From Bacteroidia bacterium (GTDB lineage: Bacteria > Bacteroidota > Bacteroidia > SpSt-205), in contig JANXCX010000010.1 of the NCBI GenBank assembly GCA_025059535.1, forward strand, positions 1-37,128: a stretch of 37,128 bases of DNA, in the 5' to 3' direction. The notes below the pieces were generated by a model. The model saw only the letters and a list, made by a program, of their open reading frames with translations. It did no database searches and had not been told where the DNA came from. Below, piece after piece: positions 23,125 to 32,200 of the stretch (its first letter is position 1; every line of letters starts with the position of its first letter). The position numbers and the translations under genes were made by a program.

Positions 23125-25220
23125 TGCGCACTACCACTAGCGCCCTCCTCAAGCTTTTCCTCGAGAAAGGATCAAAGAAGTGGCGCCCCAGTCAGTTGCT
23201 GGAAAAGCTCCATCCCCTTCTGGATGAGGCGCTCTTAGAGATAGAGCTAGAGGCCCTGGTCCGAGAAGGTTGGCTCATTCGGGACGAGCGCGGACGCTAC
23301 ACCTTCAATTTATTAGGCCGCACTTTCACGGGCGAGGTACAGGTAAAACACGAGGAGGCTTTCCTCCTTTTGGCCCCCTTTGAGCTGCGGGTAGTGCTGG
23401 GGGATTTTCGCCGGCTGCGCCTTCTGCCGGGCGAAATCGTAGAGGTAGAAATCACGGCGCTTTACCCCGAGCAGGTTATTGGGCGCGTGATACGCCGTAT
23501 AGCGCCTTCACGGCGCACCTTTATAGGTGTAGTGGAGGAGGGGCGCAATCGCCGTCTTTATGTAACCCCTCAGCAGCCCTCGCTGGAAGTAGACTTTCAA
23601 CTGTCCAAGGATACCCCAGCCTATCTCGTAGGCCAAAAGGTAGCGGTGCGCTTCTTAGACTGGGGCTTGCGCTACCCTATAGGCGAGGTGATTCAAGTAC
23701 TAGGGCCGCCGCGCCACCATCATACCGAAATGCACGCCATTCTGATGGAGTTTGACCTGCCAGAAGGATTCTCCGAGGCTGCCTTAGCAGAAGCCGCCGC
23801 CCTACCCGAAGGAATTCCTACCGCCGAACTTCACCGACGCCACGATTTTCGGGGCCTTCCTACTTTCACTATAGACCCCGAGGATGCGAAGGACTTTGAC
23901 GACGCCTTATCTCTGCGCCTTCTATCCTCTGGGCTTTATGAGGTAGGCGTGCATATCGCCGATGTAAGCTTCTACGTCCAGCCCAACTCCGCCCTAGACC
24001 ACGAGGCGGCTCAGCGCGGCACAAGCGTCTATCTCGTGGATCGGACCCTGCCCATGCTGCCTGAAAGACTGAGCAGCTTCCTCTGTTCCTTACTTCCCAA
24101 TCAAGACCGATTGAGCTTTTCAATTATTTTTCAGCTGGATGCCGCAGCCCGCATACATGCGGTCTGGATGGGCCGAGGGATCATCCGTAGCCAGTATCGC
24201 TTTACCTATGAGGAGGCACAGCAAGTGCTGGAGACCGGCAAGGGCCCCTTTGCCGAAGAGCTACGCCATCTTCATAACCTCGCCCAAAAACTTCATAACC
24301 GCCGCCTACGGGAAGGAGGAGTTCGATTTGAAACCGACGAGGTCAAATTCCTCTTAGACGAGCAGTTCACTCCTATCAAGCTTTTTCTAAAAACGCGCAA
24401 GGCCACCCACAGGTTGATTGAGGAATTCATGCTGCTGGCTAATCGCCAGGTGGCTACTTTTCTATCCCAACTAAAGTCTTCTCCGGCTATCTACCGCGTC
24501 CATGAGGTGCCGAAGCTGGATAAATTGCGTGCGCTTCAGATATTTTTAGAAGGCTTCGGCTATGCCATAGACATTAGTAATCCGCGCGCCCTTACTCGCT
24601 CGCTAAATGCCCTGGTAGAGGCGATTGCAGAGAGGCCCGAAGCCCATATTATTCAGGCTGTGGCTATTCGGAGTATGCCCAAGGCCCTCTATACTACTAG
24701 CAACATTGGGCATTATGGACTGGGCTTTACGCATTACACCCATTTTACAAGCCCCATTCGGCGCTATCCTGACCTTCTTACGCATAGGATTTTGGCGGCG
24801 GCCTTAGAGGGAAAGCCTACCCCTTATCCAGATGTGAGCCAGCTTGAGGCTTTGTGTCGGCAGGCCTCGGAGCGAGAGCGGATAGCCGAGCAGGCCGAGC
24901 GCGCCTCCGTACGCTATAAGCAGCTAGAGTATTTAGCCCGCTGCCAAGGCCAACCCCTAGCCGGCATTATCGTGGGGATAGAAAATTGGGGACTCTACGT
25001 AGAGCTTTCAGAAAGCCGCATTGAGGGATTTGTACCCTTGCGTAACCTACCTTCGGATATCTACGAGCGGGATTCTTATGGGCATCTTCTCAAGGGCCGT
25101 TATACCCGCCGGCGCTACCGGCTGGGAGACCCCGTGGAAGTAGAGATAGAACGAATTGATTTTGATAAGCGACAGATGGACTTACGCCTGCTTCGGCATC
25201 AGGGAGAGCACATGGTATAA
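23124..25220 (+). CDS. rnr: Ribonuclease R
   Basis: A 698-residue RNase II/RNB exoribonuclease, degrading RNA 3' to 5'. An N-terminal winged-helix-like segment and cold-shock/OB domains precede the RNB domain, whose metal site is TIDPEDAKDFDDAL; the SPIRRYPDLLTHR motif follows. A C-terminal S1 domain starts with AGIIVGIENWGLYVEL. I take ATG 23124, overlapping the stop of the upstream gene; a TTG three bases earlier is in frame. The length is near that of typical RNase R, but the basic C-terminal tail is short. Confidence 0.95.
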   Translation: MRTTTSALLKLFLEKGSKKWRPSQLLEKLHPLLDEALLEIELEALVREGWLIRDERGRYTFNLLGRTFTGEVQVKHEEAFLLLAPFELRVVLGDFRRLRLLPGEIVEVEITALYPEQVIGRVIRRIAPSRRTFIGVVEEGRNRRLYVTPQQPSLEVDFQLSKDTPAYLVGQKVAVRFLDWGLRYPIGEVIQVLGPPRHHHTEMHAILMEFDLPEGFSEAALAEAAALPEGIPTAELHRRHDFRGLPTFTIDPEDAKDFDDALSLRLLSSGLYEVGVHIADVSFYVQPNSALDHEAAQRGTSVYLVDRTLPMLPERLSSFLCSLLPNQDRLSFSIIFQLDAAARIHAVWMGRGIIRSQYRFTYEEAQQVLETGKGPFAEELRHLHNLAQKLHNRRLREGGVRFETDEVKFLLDEQFTPIKLFLKTRKATHRLIEEFMLLANRQVATFLSQLKSSPAIYRVHEVPKLDKLRALQIFLEGFGYAIDISNPRALTRSLNALVEAIAERPEAHIIQAVAIRSMPKALYTTSNIGHYGLGFTHYTHFTSPIRRYPDLLTHRILAAALEGKPTPYPDVSQLEALCRQASERERIAEQAERASVRYKQLEYLARCQGQPLAGIIVGIENWGLYVELSESRIEGFVPLRNLPSDIYERDSYGHLLKGRYTRRRYRLGDPVEVEIERIDFDKRQMDLRLLRHQGEHMV

Positions 25221-25222
25221 GT

Positions 25223-25230
25223 TACTTTTG
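25223..25230 (+). promoter_or_regulatory. -7 promoter box of the prenyl synthase gene
   Basis: TACTTTTG matches TAnnTTTG, directly after the rnr stop, and ends 3 bases before GTG 25234. Confidence 0.58.
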
Positions 25231-25233
25231 TAG

Positions 25234-26178
25234 GTGTGGCCTCTGGAGGAGTATGAGCGGGCCCTTAGGTCCCTTCGCTGGGAAGCCTTAGGCGAATGGG
25301 AGCCATGGATGCATTACGCCCTCCAAAGCGGAGGTAAACGGTTGAGGCCCTGGCTGGCCTGGTGCAGCTACACCTTTTATGCAGGCCCGAAGGCCAGCTG
25401 GGCTACCTGCCTACCCCTGCTCCAGGCGATTGAACTCCTTCACACCTTCACCTTGGTCCACGATGATGTGATGGATAATGCCGACCTGCGGCGCGGCCAG
25501 CCTGCTCTCCACCGACAGACTTCTTCCAATGTGGCGATTCTGGTTGGCGATGCCCTATTGCTAGCGGTATATGAGCGCCTTTCGCATTTGCCGGCGCCGT
25601 GGAACGCCCAGCTTACGCGGCTTCTTTCCCAAGCTGCCCTCCGTGTATGCCATGGCCAGCTTTTGGACTTAGCGCTAGCGGAGCGCCCTACCAGCCAAGT
25701 AAGCCTACAGGACTATGAGCTAATGATTACAGAGAAAACGGGCACACTTTTGGGGGTAGCCCTGCAGGCTGGGGCCCTGCTCGGCGGCGCCGATTTTAGC
25801 GAAGCCCAAACCCTTCAAAAAGCCGGCGAGCTCTTAGGCCGGTTCTTTCAGATCCAAGATGACTACTTAGATGCCTTTGAGGAGGAAACAGGAAAAGTGC
25901 GGGGGGGAGATATTGCCGAAGGCAAGAAGACCTTCTTGTGGTTGTGGGCCTATGCGCAGGCCGATCCAGTAGAGCGCCAATGGATGGAAGACCCCCAGCT
26001 TTCCCCAGCGCAGCGTCGGACCTACGGCCTCGCCCTCTATGAAAAGCTTGAGCTACGCACCCAGGCTAATGCCTACTTAGAGGAGGCCTTTGAAGGTTTC
26101 AGGCGCTTTGTGCGCGGTCATGCCATGGAAAAAACACTAATTGAGGTAGCCACGCTTCTGCGGCATCGTAAGCGCTAA
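25234..26178 (+). CDS. Short-chain polyprenyl diphosphate synthase
   Basis: A 314-residue all-alpha isoprenyl diphosphate synthase, condensing isopentenyl diphosphate with allylic diphosphates to make C15 or C20 products. Seen are GGKRLRP (33-39), the first Asp-rich motif DDVMD (D77, D78, D81) without the two-residue insertion of bacterial FPP synthases, the lysine motif near TEKTGTLL, and the second Asp-rich motif QDDYLD. The Phe five residues before the first motif would restrict chain length, which favours GGPP or FPP over long chains. The GTG start is supported by the box just upstream and by the usual distance to GGKRLRP. It ends overlapping the convergent TPR gene by 4 bases. Confidence 0.9.
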   Translation: MWPLEEYERALRSLRWEALGEWEPWMHYALQSGGKRLRPWLAWCSYTFYAGPKASWATCLPLLQAIELLHTFTLVHDDVMDNADLRRGQPALHRQTSSNVAILVGDALLLAVYERLSHLPAPWNAQLTRLLSQAALRVCHGQLLDLALAERPTSQVSLQDYELMITEKTGTLLGVALQAGALLGGADFSEAQTLQKAGELLGRFFQIQDDYLDAFEEETGKVRGGDIAEGKKTFLWLWAYAQADPVERQWMEDPQLSPAQRRTYGLALYEKLELRTQANAYLEEAFEGFRRFVRGHAMEKTLIEVATLLRHRKR

Positions 26179-27887
26179 TGGCTCCAGGCCCGCAGCTTCT
26201 CCTGGGCTAAACGGGCATACAGCGTGCCCGGCGTCTCACGCAAAAGGCGCTCATAATAGCGGAGCGCTTCGTGGGGTGTGCGACTGAATTGGGCTAAGAG
26301 ATACAGCGCATCGTCCCGATAAAGACTCTCTGAATCGGGATAATCGGCTAAAAGCTGGAGGTAAGTGCGTGCCTGAAGAGTGTCCTTTTGACCGAGGTAA
26401 TGCTGAGCACGCAACCAGAGCACATCATCGGTAATCGGATGCCCCCTATACGCTCGTTCTAAAGAATCTAAATAACGCAGGGCCTCCGCTGAGCGTCCCT
26501 GGCGAAAACTCAATTCGGCGCGCGCATAAAGCTGGAGAGGAGCCGGCAGTGTATCCGGCTTTAGATTATCTTCAATATGCCAGAAAAGCTGAATGGCATC
26601 GTTGGATAGGTCGTCTTGCGTGTTATTCTTGAGCAGGCGGAGGCGGGTTTTTGCCAGCTCAAACTCCCCCTGGAAGTAGGCCAAACGCGCCAAATGGAAG
26701 TACACCTCACTAAGCCAGGTGGATTGGGGAAAGCGGCTTTCTATCTCCAGTAGGTAGAGACGGGCTTGAATGAAGTCGTTTTCGGCTAAAGCGGCTTCGG
26801 AGAGGAGAAGGTTCTTCTGCACGATATGAGCGGGCGCAGTAGGCTGGAGAGGGCGTAAAAGCGCGGCGGCCTGAGGGGCGCGCGCAGTTTGAAGGAGCCA
26901 GCGAGCTTTCTCTAAGAGAAGAAGGGTAGAGTCGCCGGCCGAGCGTAGGAGAGAGTCTATAGCAGTTAGGGCGCGCTCCGGCTGCTGCAACAGGGCTTCT
27001 ACCTGAAGGTAGCGTTGGAGTGCTAAGGGATAGTAGGGGCAGGCTTCCCCTATTTGAATGAGGTAGCGGAAGGCTTCGGCCGCCACGGAGAAAAGCCCCT
27101 TCTCATGGGCTAGCCAGCCTACTTCGTAGAGTGAGCGGCAGTCTCGGTCCAGACGGAAAGCGGCCCGGGCAAAGCGGAGAGCCTCGCGAAGGTTTTCAGC
27201 CCGCAGGTAGAGATGGGCTAAAAGGTAGGCCACGCTGGCCGTGGGTACCTCCTGCCACACCCGCAAAAGAGGAATTTCCGCCTCCTCGGGCGAAAGACCG
27301 CTGGCGAAATAGCGGGCCAATACCTGCAGAAGGGTATCTACGGGTAAGCTGCGCACTTTCCAGAGGTAGACCCATTCCTCCCAAGCCTGGCCTAACTTGC
27401 GTTCGTTTTCGTAGTAGAGAATAATCGCTTCAGCGTAAGCCGCTGGAAGGGGGTGCTGCTGACGCGCCGTAATAAGGGCCGCCCACTGCCAACTTGGGCT
27501 TTCCCACACCGTCGCCGCTACCTCCGCCAAATCTTCTAAGAGCTGAATAGTGAGGTCAGAGCGACGCAGAAAATTCTGCCATTCGCGAAAGGCTAAGGTG
27601 TCGCCCCGCCAGCTGCGCTGGCGAAGCTCCCAAGCGCTGGCCCAGGGGGAGGTCCGATAGCGACTGCGCTCCGCTTGTAGCCATCGCTGATATTCGCCCC
27701 AGCGCTCTAAACGCAAGAGGCACTCCACCGCATAACTGCCCCAGAGATAATCGCGGTTTTTATCAAAAAGCCGCTTGAAAACTGGATAGGCTTCTTCGTA
27801 TTTTCCCTCTCGGAAGAGAGCTACAGCGGCGCGTGGGTCTTGAGCCGCAAGGCTCAACACTATACCGAAGAGCCATCCCCTTCTCAT
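26175..27887 (-). CDS. Exported TPR-repeat protein
   Basis: A 570-residue protein of helix-turn-helix repeats rich in Ala, Leu, Arg and Tyr, consistent with many TPR motifs (for example AVALFREGKYEEAYPVFKR and EALRYYERLLRETPG). A short signal peptide (MRRGWLFGIVLSLAAQ) starts at ATG 27887, which overlaps the rseP stop as ATGA; the frame is open seven codons further back. TPR proteins bind other proteins; the partner is unknown. Translational coupling to rseP suggests a periplasmic scaffold in envelope quality control, which is inference. Confidence 0.75.
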   Translation of the reverse strand: MRRGWLFGIVLSLAAQDPRAAVALFREGKYEEAYPVFKRLFDKNRDYLWGSYAVECLLRLERWGEYQRWLQAERSRYRTSPWASAWELRQRSWRGDTLAFREWQNFLRRSDLTIQLLEDLAEVAATVWESPSWQWAALITARQQHPLPAAYAEAIILYYENERKLGQAWEEWVYLWKVRSLPVDTLLQVLARYFASGLSPEEAEIPLLRVWQEVPTASVAYLLAHLYLRAENLREALRFARAAFRLDRDCRSLYEVGWLAHEKGLFSVAAEAFRYLIQIGEACPYYPLALQRYLQVEALLQQPERALTAIDSLLRSAGDSTLLLLEKARWLLQTARAPQAAALLRPLQPTAPAHIVQKNLLLSEAALAENDFIQARLYLLEIESRFPQSTWLSEVYFHLARLAYFQGEFELAKTRLRLLKNNTQDDLSNDAIQLFWHIEDNLKPDTLPAPLQLYARAELSFRQGRSAEALRYLDSLERAYRGHPITDDVLWLRAQHYLGQKDTLQARTYLQLLADYPDSESLYRDDALYLLAQFSRTPHEALRYYERLLRETPGTLYARLAQEKLRAWSH

Positions 27888-29173
27888 AGCTTCCGTATAT
27901 CGTTCCAAAAGGCCACTATCATGAGGGTCAAGATGAGTGCCAGGCCGATGTATTGGGCCACTAGGCGTAGATGGTAAGAAGGCTCGCGCCGCAGCACGGC
28001 TTCAAGACCCAGAAAGACTAAATGCCCCCCGTCCAGAAGCGGCACAGGTAAAAGATTCATAATCGCCAGGATCAGGCTAAGGCCAGCGGTGAAGGCTAAA
28101 AAGCCGCGCCAACCCCCTGTGGTGTAGGTTTGACCCGCCGCTCGGGCAATCCCTATAGGCCCCGACAGATTTTCAGAAAGCCGCATCTTACCCGTAACAA
28201 GATAGTAGAGGGCGCGCAGGTTGTTTCCCGTGATGCGATAGGCATTCCGGAGGCTTTCCACGAAGGCCTCCTCTAGGCTAAGCTGGCGTCGCTCAATAGG
28301 CAGCTCTACCTGAGGTAAAACTTGAAGGCGTCGCTGACTATCTAAACGGGCTGAAAGGAAAAACTCCTTACCTTGCCTTCGCACCCCTAAGACCACAGAG
28401 TCAGCAGGGAATTTCTGCAAAGCTTGACGCAGCTCTTGGAAGCTGTGGACGAGCTGATGATTTACAGAGAAAATTTCATCGCCTTTGCGTAGCCCTGCCC
28501 GCCAGCCAGGCCCTTCCGGAAGCGGATCAATTCGGGCAGGTAAGCGCAGGAGAAATATTTCTCCTCCTCGTCCGTATAGGTAAAGCAAGGAGTCTCTGAC
28601 AGTGGGGGAGATATACTGTTTCAGCGTATCTCGGCCCCTTATGAGCGTGAGGGAGGGTGTCTCTACCAATAGCCACTCGGGGGAAGCAACCCTATCTAAA
28701 TAAGCCAAAGCCTCATTTACGGCTAAGAGCCTATCGCCAGTGTGAATATTCAGGAGCGGCTGAGATTCTAAGCCATATTCCCAACGATAAATAGCCACGC
28801 GATGAATGCCTTCCAGATAGAAAAGACCAAAGAGCACTACAATAGCATAGAGGACATTCATTAGGGGGCCGCCAGCTACCACCAGCATACGTTGCAAAAG
28901 GGGTTTAGAGCGAAATTCATCAGGCGCCATAGGCCCAGAGGACCCGCCTTCTTCCGCCATGCCAGCAATCTTTACGTACCCGCCCAGAGGTAAAACTCCT
29001 ATACCGTATTCCGTTTTACCTGAGCGCCATCGGAGAAGGGCGAAGGGCCAATCAAAGAAAAGGTAAAATTTTTCTACCCGCATGCCGAAAAGACGCGCCG
29101 GCAAAAAGTGGCCTAACTCATGAACGAGAATGAGCAAGCTCAGCGCTATGAGGAAAAGCCCTACGGTGAGCAC
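27884..29173 (-). CDS. rseP: RseP/M50 site-2 membrane metalloprotease
   Basis: A 429-residue site-2 protease of the inner membrane. The zinc motif HELGH (18-22) lies in the first helix and the third ligand Asp in LLPVPLLDGGH near the C-terminal side. Between them are one clear PDZ domain (about 205-265, with WRAGLRKGDEIFSV) and a degenerate first PDZ (TGDRLLAVNEAL). It cleaves transmembrane anti-sigma factors or leftover signal peptides. GTG 29173 lies 4 bases after a TATCTTTG box and gives the usual N-terminus directly before the HELGH helix. The TPR gene is coupled to its stop. Confidence 0.94.
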   Translation of the reverse strand: MLTVGLFLIALSLLILVHELGHFLPARLFGMRVEKFYLFFDWPFALLRWRSGKTEYGIGVLPLGGYVKIAGMAEEGGSSGPMAPDEFRSKPLLQRMLVVAGGPLMNVLYAIVVLFGLFYLEGIHRVAIYRWEYGLESQPLLNIHTGDRLLAVNEALAYLDRVASPEWLLVETPSLTLIRGRDTLKQYISPTVRDSLLYLYGRGGEIFLLRLPARIDPLPEGPGWRAGLRKGDEIFSVNHQLVHSFQELRQALQKFPADSVVLGVRRQGKEFFLSARLDSQRRLQVLPQVELPIERRQLSLEEAFVESLRNAYRITGNNLRALYYLVTGKMRLSENLSGPIGIARAAGQTYTTGGWRGFLAFTAGLSLILAIMNLLPVPLLDGGHLVFLGLEAVLRREPSYHLRLVAQYIGLALILTLMIVAFWNDIRKL

Positions 29174-29177
29174 ATTT

Positions 29178-29185
29178 CAAAGATA
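29178..29185 (-). promoter_or_regulatory. -7 promoter box of rseP
   Basis: TATCTTTG on the minus strand matches TAnnTTTG and ends 4 bases before GTG 29173. It sits at the T-rich end of the terminator of the upstream giant gene. Confidence 0.62.
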
Positions 29186-29219
29186 AAATAAAAGGGGGCT
29201 TCCCTCTTAGGAAGCCCCC
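29186..29219 (-). terminator. Intrinsic terminator of the giant T9SS type B gene
   Basis: A perfect 10-base stem GGGGGCTTCC/GGAAGCCCCC with a 6-base loop is followed on the minus strand by TTTTATTTT. It ends where the rseP promoter begins. Confidence 0.88.
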
Positions 29220-29235
29220 TTAGAGGGCTGCTGGC

Positions 29236-32200
29236 TTAGCGTACGACGGTGACGGTGCCAGTCAGCTGTTCCTCCTCACCGTTATGCTTTATGCCAGTAA
29301 AGAACCAGACGTATACGCCTTCGGGTACCGGCTTGCGTAGGCCGCCCACTTGGGCTTCCCCATCCCAGTACTTGGTTTCGCCGCGACGCTTATGAAAGAC
29401 TAGCTGCCCCCACCGGTCATAGATGCGAAGCTCATAGTCGGCATAACCTAAGGCGGGGAAGTAGAAGAAGTCATTTATTCCGTCTCCATTAGGGGAGAAG
29501 CTGGTAGGGATGAAAGACTCATCCACAGGGGCTACGATAATCGGTCCTTTGCGGATTGAGTCTACGCAGTCGCCGGTGTACATATAGAGCGTCACATAGA
29601 AGGTACCTGCAGGTGGAAAACGATGGGTAGGGGCGCGGTCGGTGGAGGTAGTGCCATCGCCGAAATCCCAGCGGAAGGTAGTGGTAGGCGTCACGTTACG
29701 GGAGGTATTTATGAAGCGGACCACAGGGTTACTGGAAGCTAAGCGAGCGGGTATGGGTGGCTCGGATTCAAAGTCGGGCACGGGGGCGGGTACCATCTCA
29801 GCTATCGTTGTGCCCGAGCCCGAACACCCGCTGGCGGTAGTGATGGAGACACGCCAGACGCCCGGCCGCGTATCGGTAATCCGGTAGAGATTTACCCCTT
29901 GAGCAACCGTAGCGCCATTCAGGGTCCACAGGTAGGTAGCCCCAGGGTAATAAGGCGCCTCTAAGCGTACCAGCGGATTAGCCGGGCAGAAGCGTATGGT
30001 ATCGGGCAGGCGCACCTGTACGCTGGGGGTGATTGTAACCTGCACCGTATCAGAGCCCATGCAAGAGCCTGCCAGCACTACCACCACATAGACACCTGAA
30101 CCCGTCGGCGTTATGGAAGGTCCATTGGCGCCAGGGATAGCGAGGTTGTCCTTATACCACACATACGTAGCGCCTGCGACCGTAGGCGCCGTGAGCGGCT
30201 GGATGGGGTCCGTGCTGCAGTAAAAGACATCTGGCCCTAAGTTGACGGTGATTTGATTGTCAAATCGCACTACGACGAAATCCTGACCGATGCAGGAGGA
30301 GCCTTGGGGCTGTACGGTAACCCCATAAACGCCGGGTTGCGTTACGACTAAGGTATCCGCCGTGGCGCCGGGGATCACCTGGCCGTCCTTAGTCCAGGTA
30401 TGCGTCGCACCTGGATAGCCGCTGCGCAGCACATAAGACATGCCACCACTGGCACAGAGCGAAATATCAGGGCCCAAATCAACAGGGATTTGGTCCGAGA
30501 CCTGAATTTGGACGGCGTCTTGGCCTACGCAGCCTGTAGGGGTTGTGACGCGCACGGCGTAAATCCCGCTTTGGGTGACTTGAAGGGTTGGGCTATTGCC
30601 GCCGATGGGTTGCCCGTCTCGGGTCCATTCATAGGTCAGCCCACCAGGCCCTGCATCTAAAGTAATGGGCAGATCCGATCGGCAGAGAACCCGATCCGGA
30701 CCCAAATCTACTTGGAGTCGGTCATCCACTTGGAAGGTAACCTCGGCGGTATCGCGACAGCCATCCACTACGACGACAAGACGCGCCGTCTTAGGACCTG
30801 GCCCGGCGAAAGTGACCCCTGTCGGATTAGGCTCCGTGGAGGTGCGTGGCGTGCCATCCGGGAGAAATTCCCAAAGGAATATGGCTTGCGGATCTGTGGT
30901 ACCAACTTGGGTAAAGCTGTAGGGTAATCCGATGCACCTGTCTTCCACGGGAGCGATAGCCGCTGTGGGCTGAGGCTTTACATATACCGTGCGGGTCACG
31001 CGATGCGAGCAACCTGTGGCCGGATCGGTAATAGTAAGGGTTACGGATTTCGGCCCAGGTGTACTGAAGCGAATGCCCGTAGGGTTTTCCTGATTGGAGG
31101 TTTGCGGGGTGGCGGAAGTACCGAAATCCCAGAGATACTGGAGATTAGCCCCCGTAGAGCCGCTGTTGCGGAAATCAAAAGTTTCATAGACGCACTTAGG
31201 CTGAGGCGGCGTGAAATCCGCCACTGGTCCATTCACTACGGAGGCAGTGATAGAGGCTAAATTAGAAGCGCAGCCACGCGGCGAGGTAGCCACAACCGCC
31301 ACCACATCCCCATTGCGAAGGCTGTCCGTGATGTAGGTATTAGTAGTTACGCCAGGAAGGAGGTTACCATTTAGGGTCCAGCGGAAGGAAGAGCCGTTTG
31401 GTGCACCCTGAGCGGTGAAGGTAACTACACTGCCTCGGCACACGACACCCGCTGGCGTCTGGGTGAGGGTGATAGTAGGTACAGGATGCACCGTCATAAG
31501 AATTTGATTGGAAGGCTGACCGCCAGCAGGGCAGCCGTTTGTAGAGGTAACCACCAGGCGCACTACATCGCCATGGTTGAGCGTAGAAGTGATGAAGCTG
31601 GGACCATTAGCCCCGGGTACATTCTGCCCATTTACTTGCCATTGATAGGTAGGATTAGGGCCCGCATCTTGGACATTAGCTGTGAAGATTACCTGATCGC
31701 CCGCGCAGATAGGATTGGCTGAAGCTTGAATCTCCACAGTAGGATTCGGCCGCACGGTTACAATCACAGGCGCCGAGAGGGAACTGGCCCCCGAACACCC
31801 ACCCGAAGAAGTAACCCGCACCGTAACCACATCCCCATCCCGCAAATTATTAGATGAAAAGACGGGGCTATTTGCGCCAACCGCCAGGTTATTGACATAC
31901 CACTGGAAGGTAGGGTTGGGCCCAGCCCCCGCAGCCGTAGCGGTAAATACAATCATCTGACCTTGGCATATAACAGGGGGATTAGGCGTAGTAGTGACGG
32001 TTACAGTAGGCTGACCTAATACGGTGATAGCTATCGGATTAGAGTTGGCCGTGCAGCCACCGGGCGTCGTAACCTGTACATGAATGACATCCCCGTCATT
32101 GAGAGTGCTCGTAGTAAGGGTGTTAGCCGTGGCCCCAGGAATAGGAGCATTATTTCGGTACCACTGGTAGGTAACCGGGGCAGAAGCCGTAGCAATAAAC

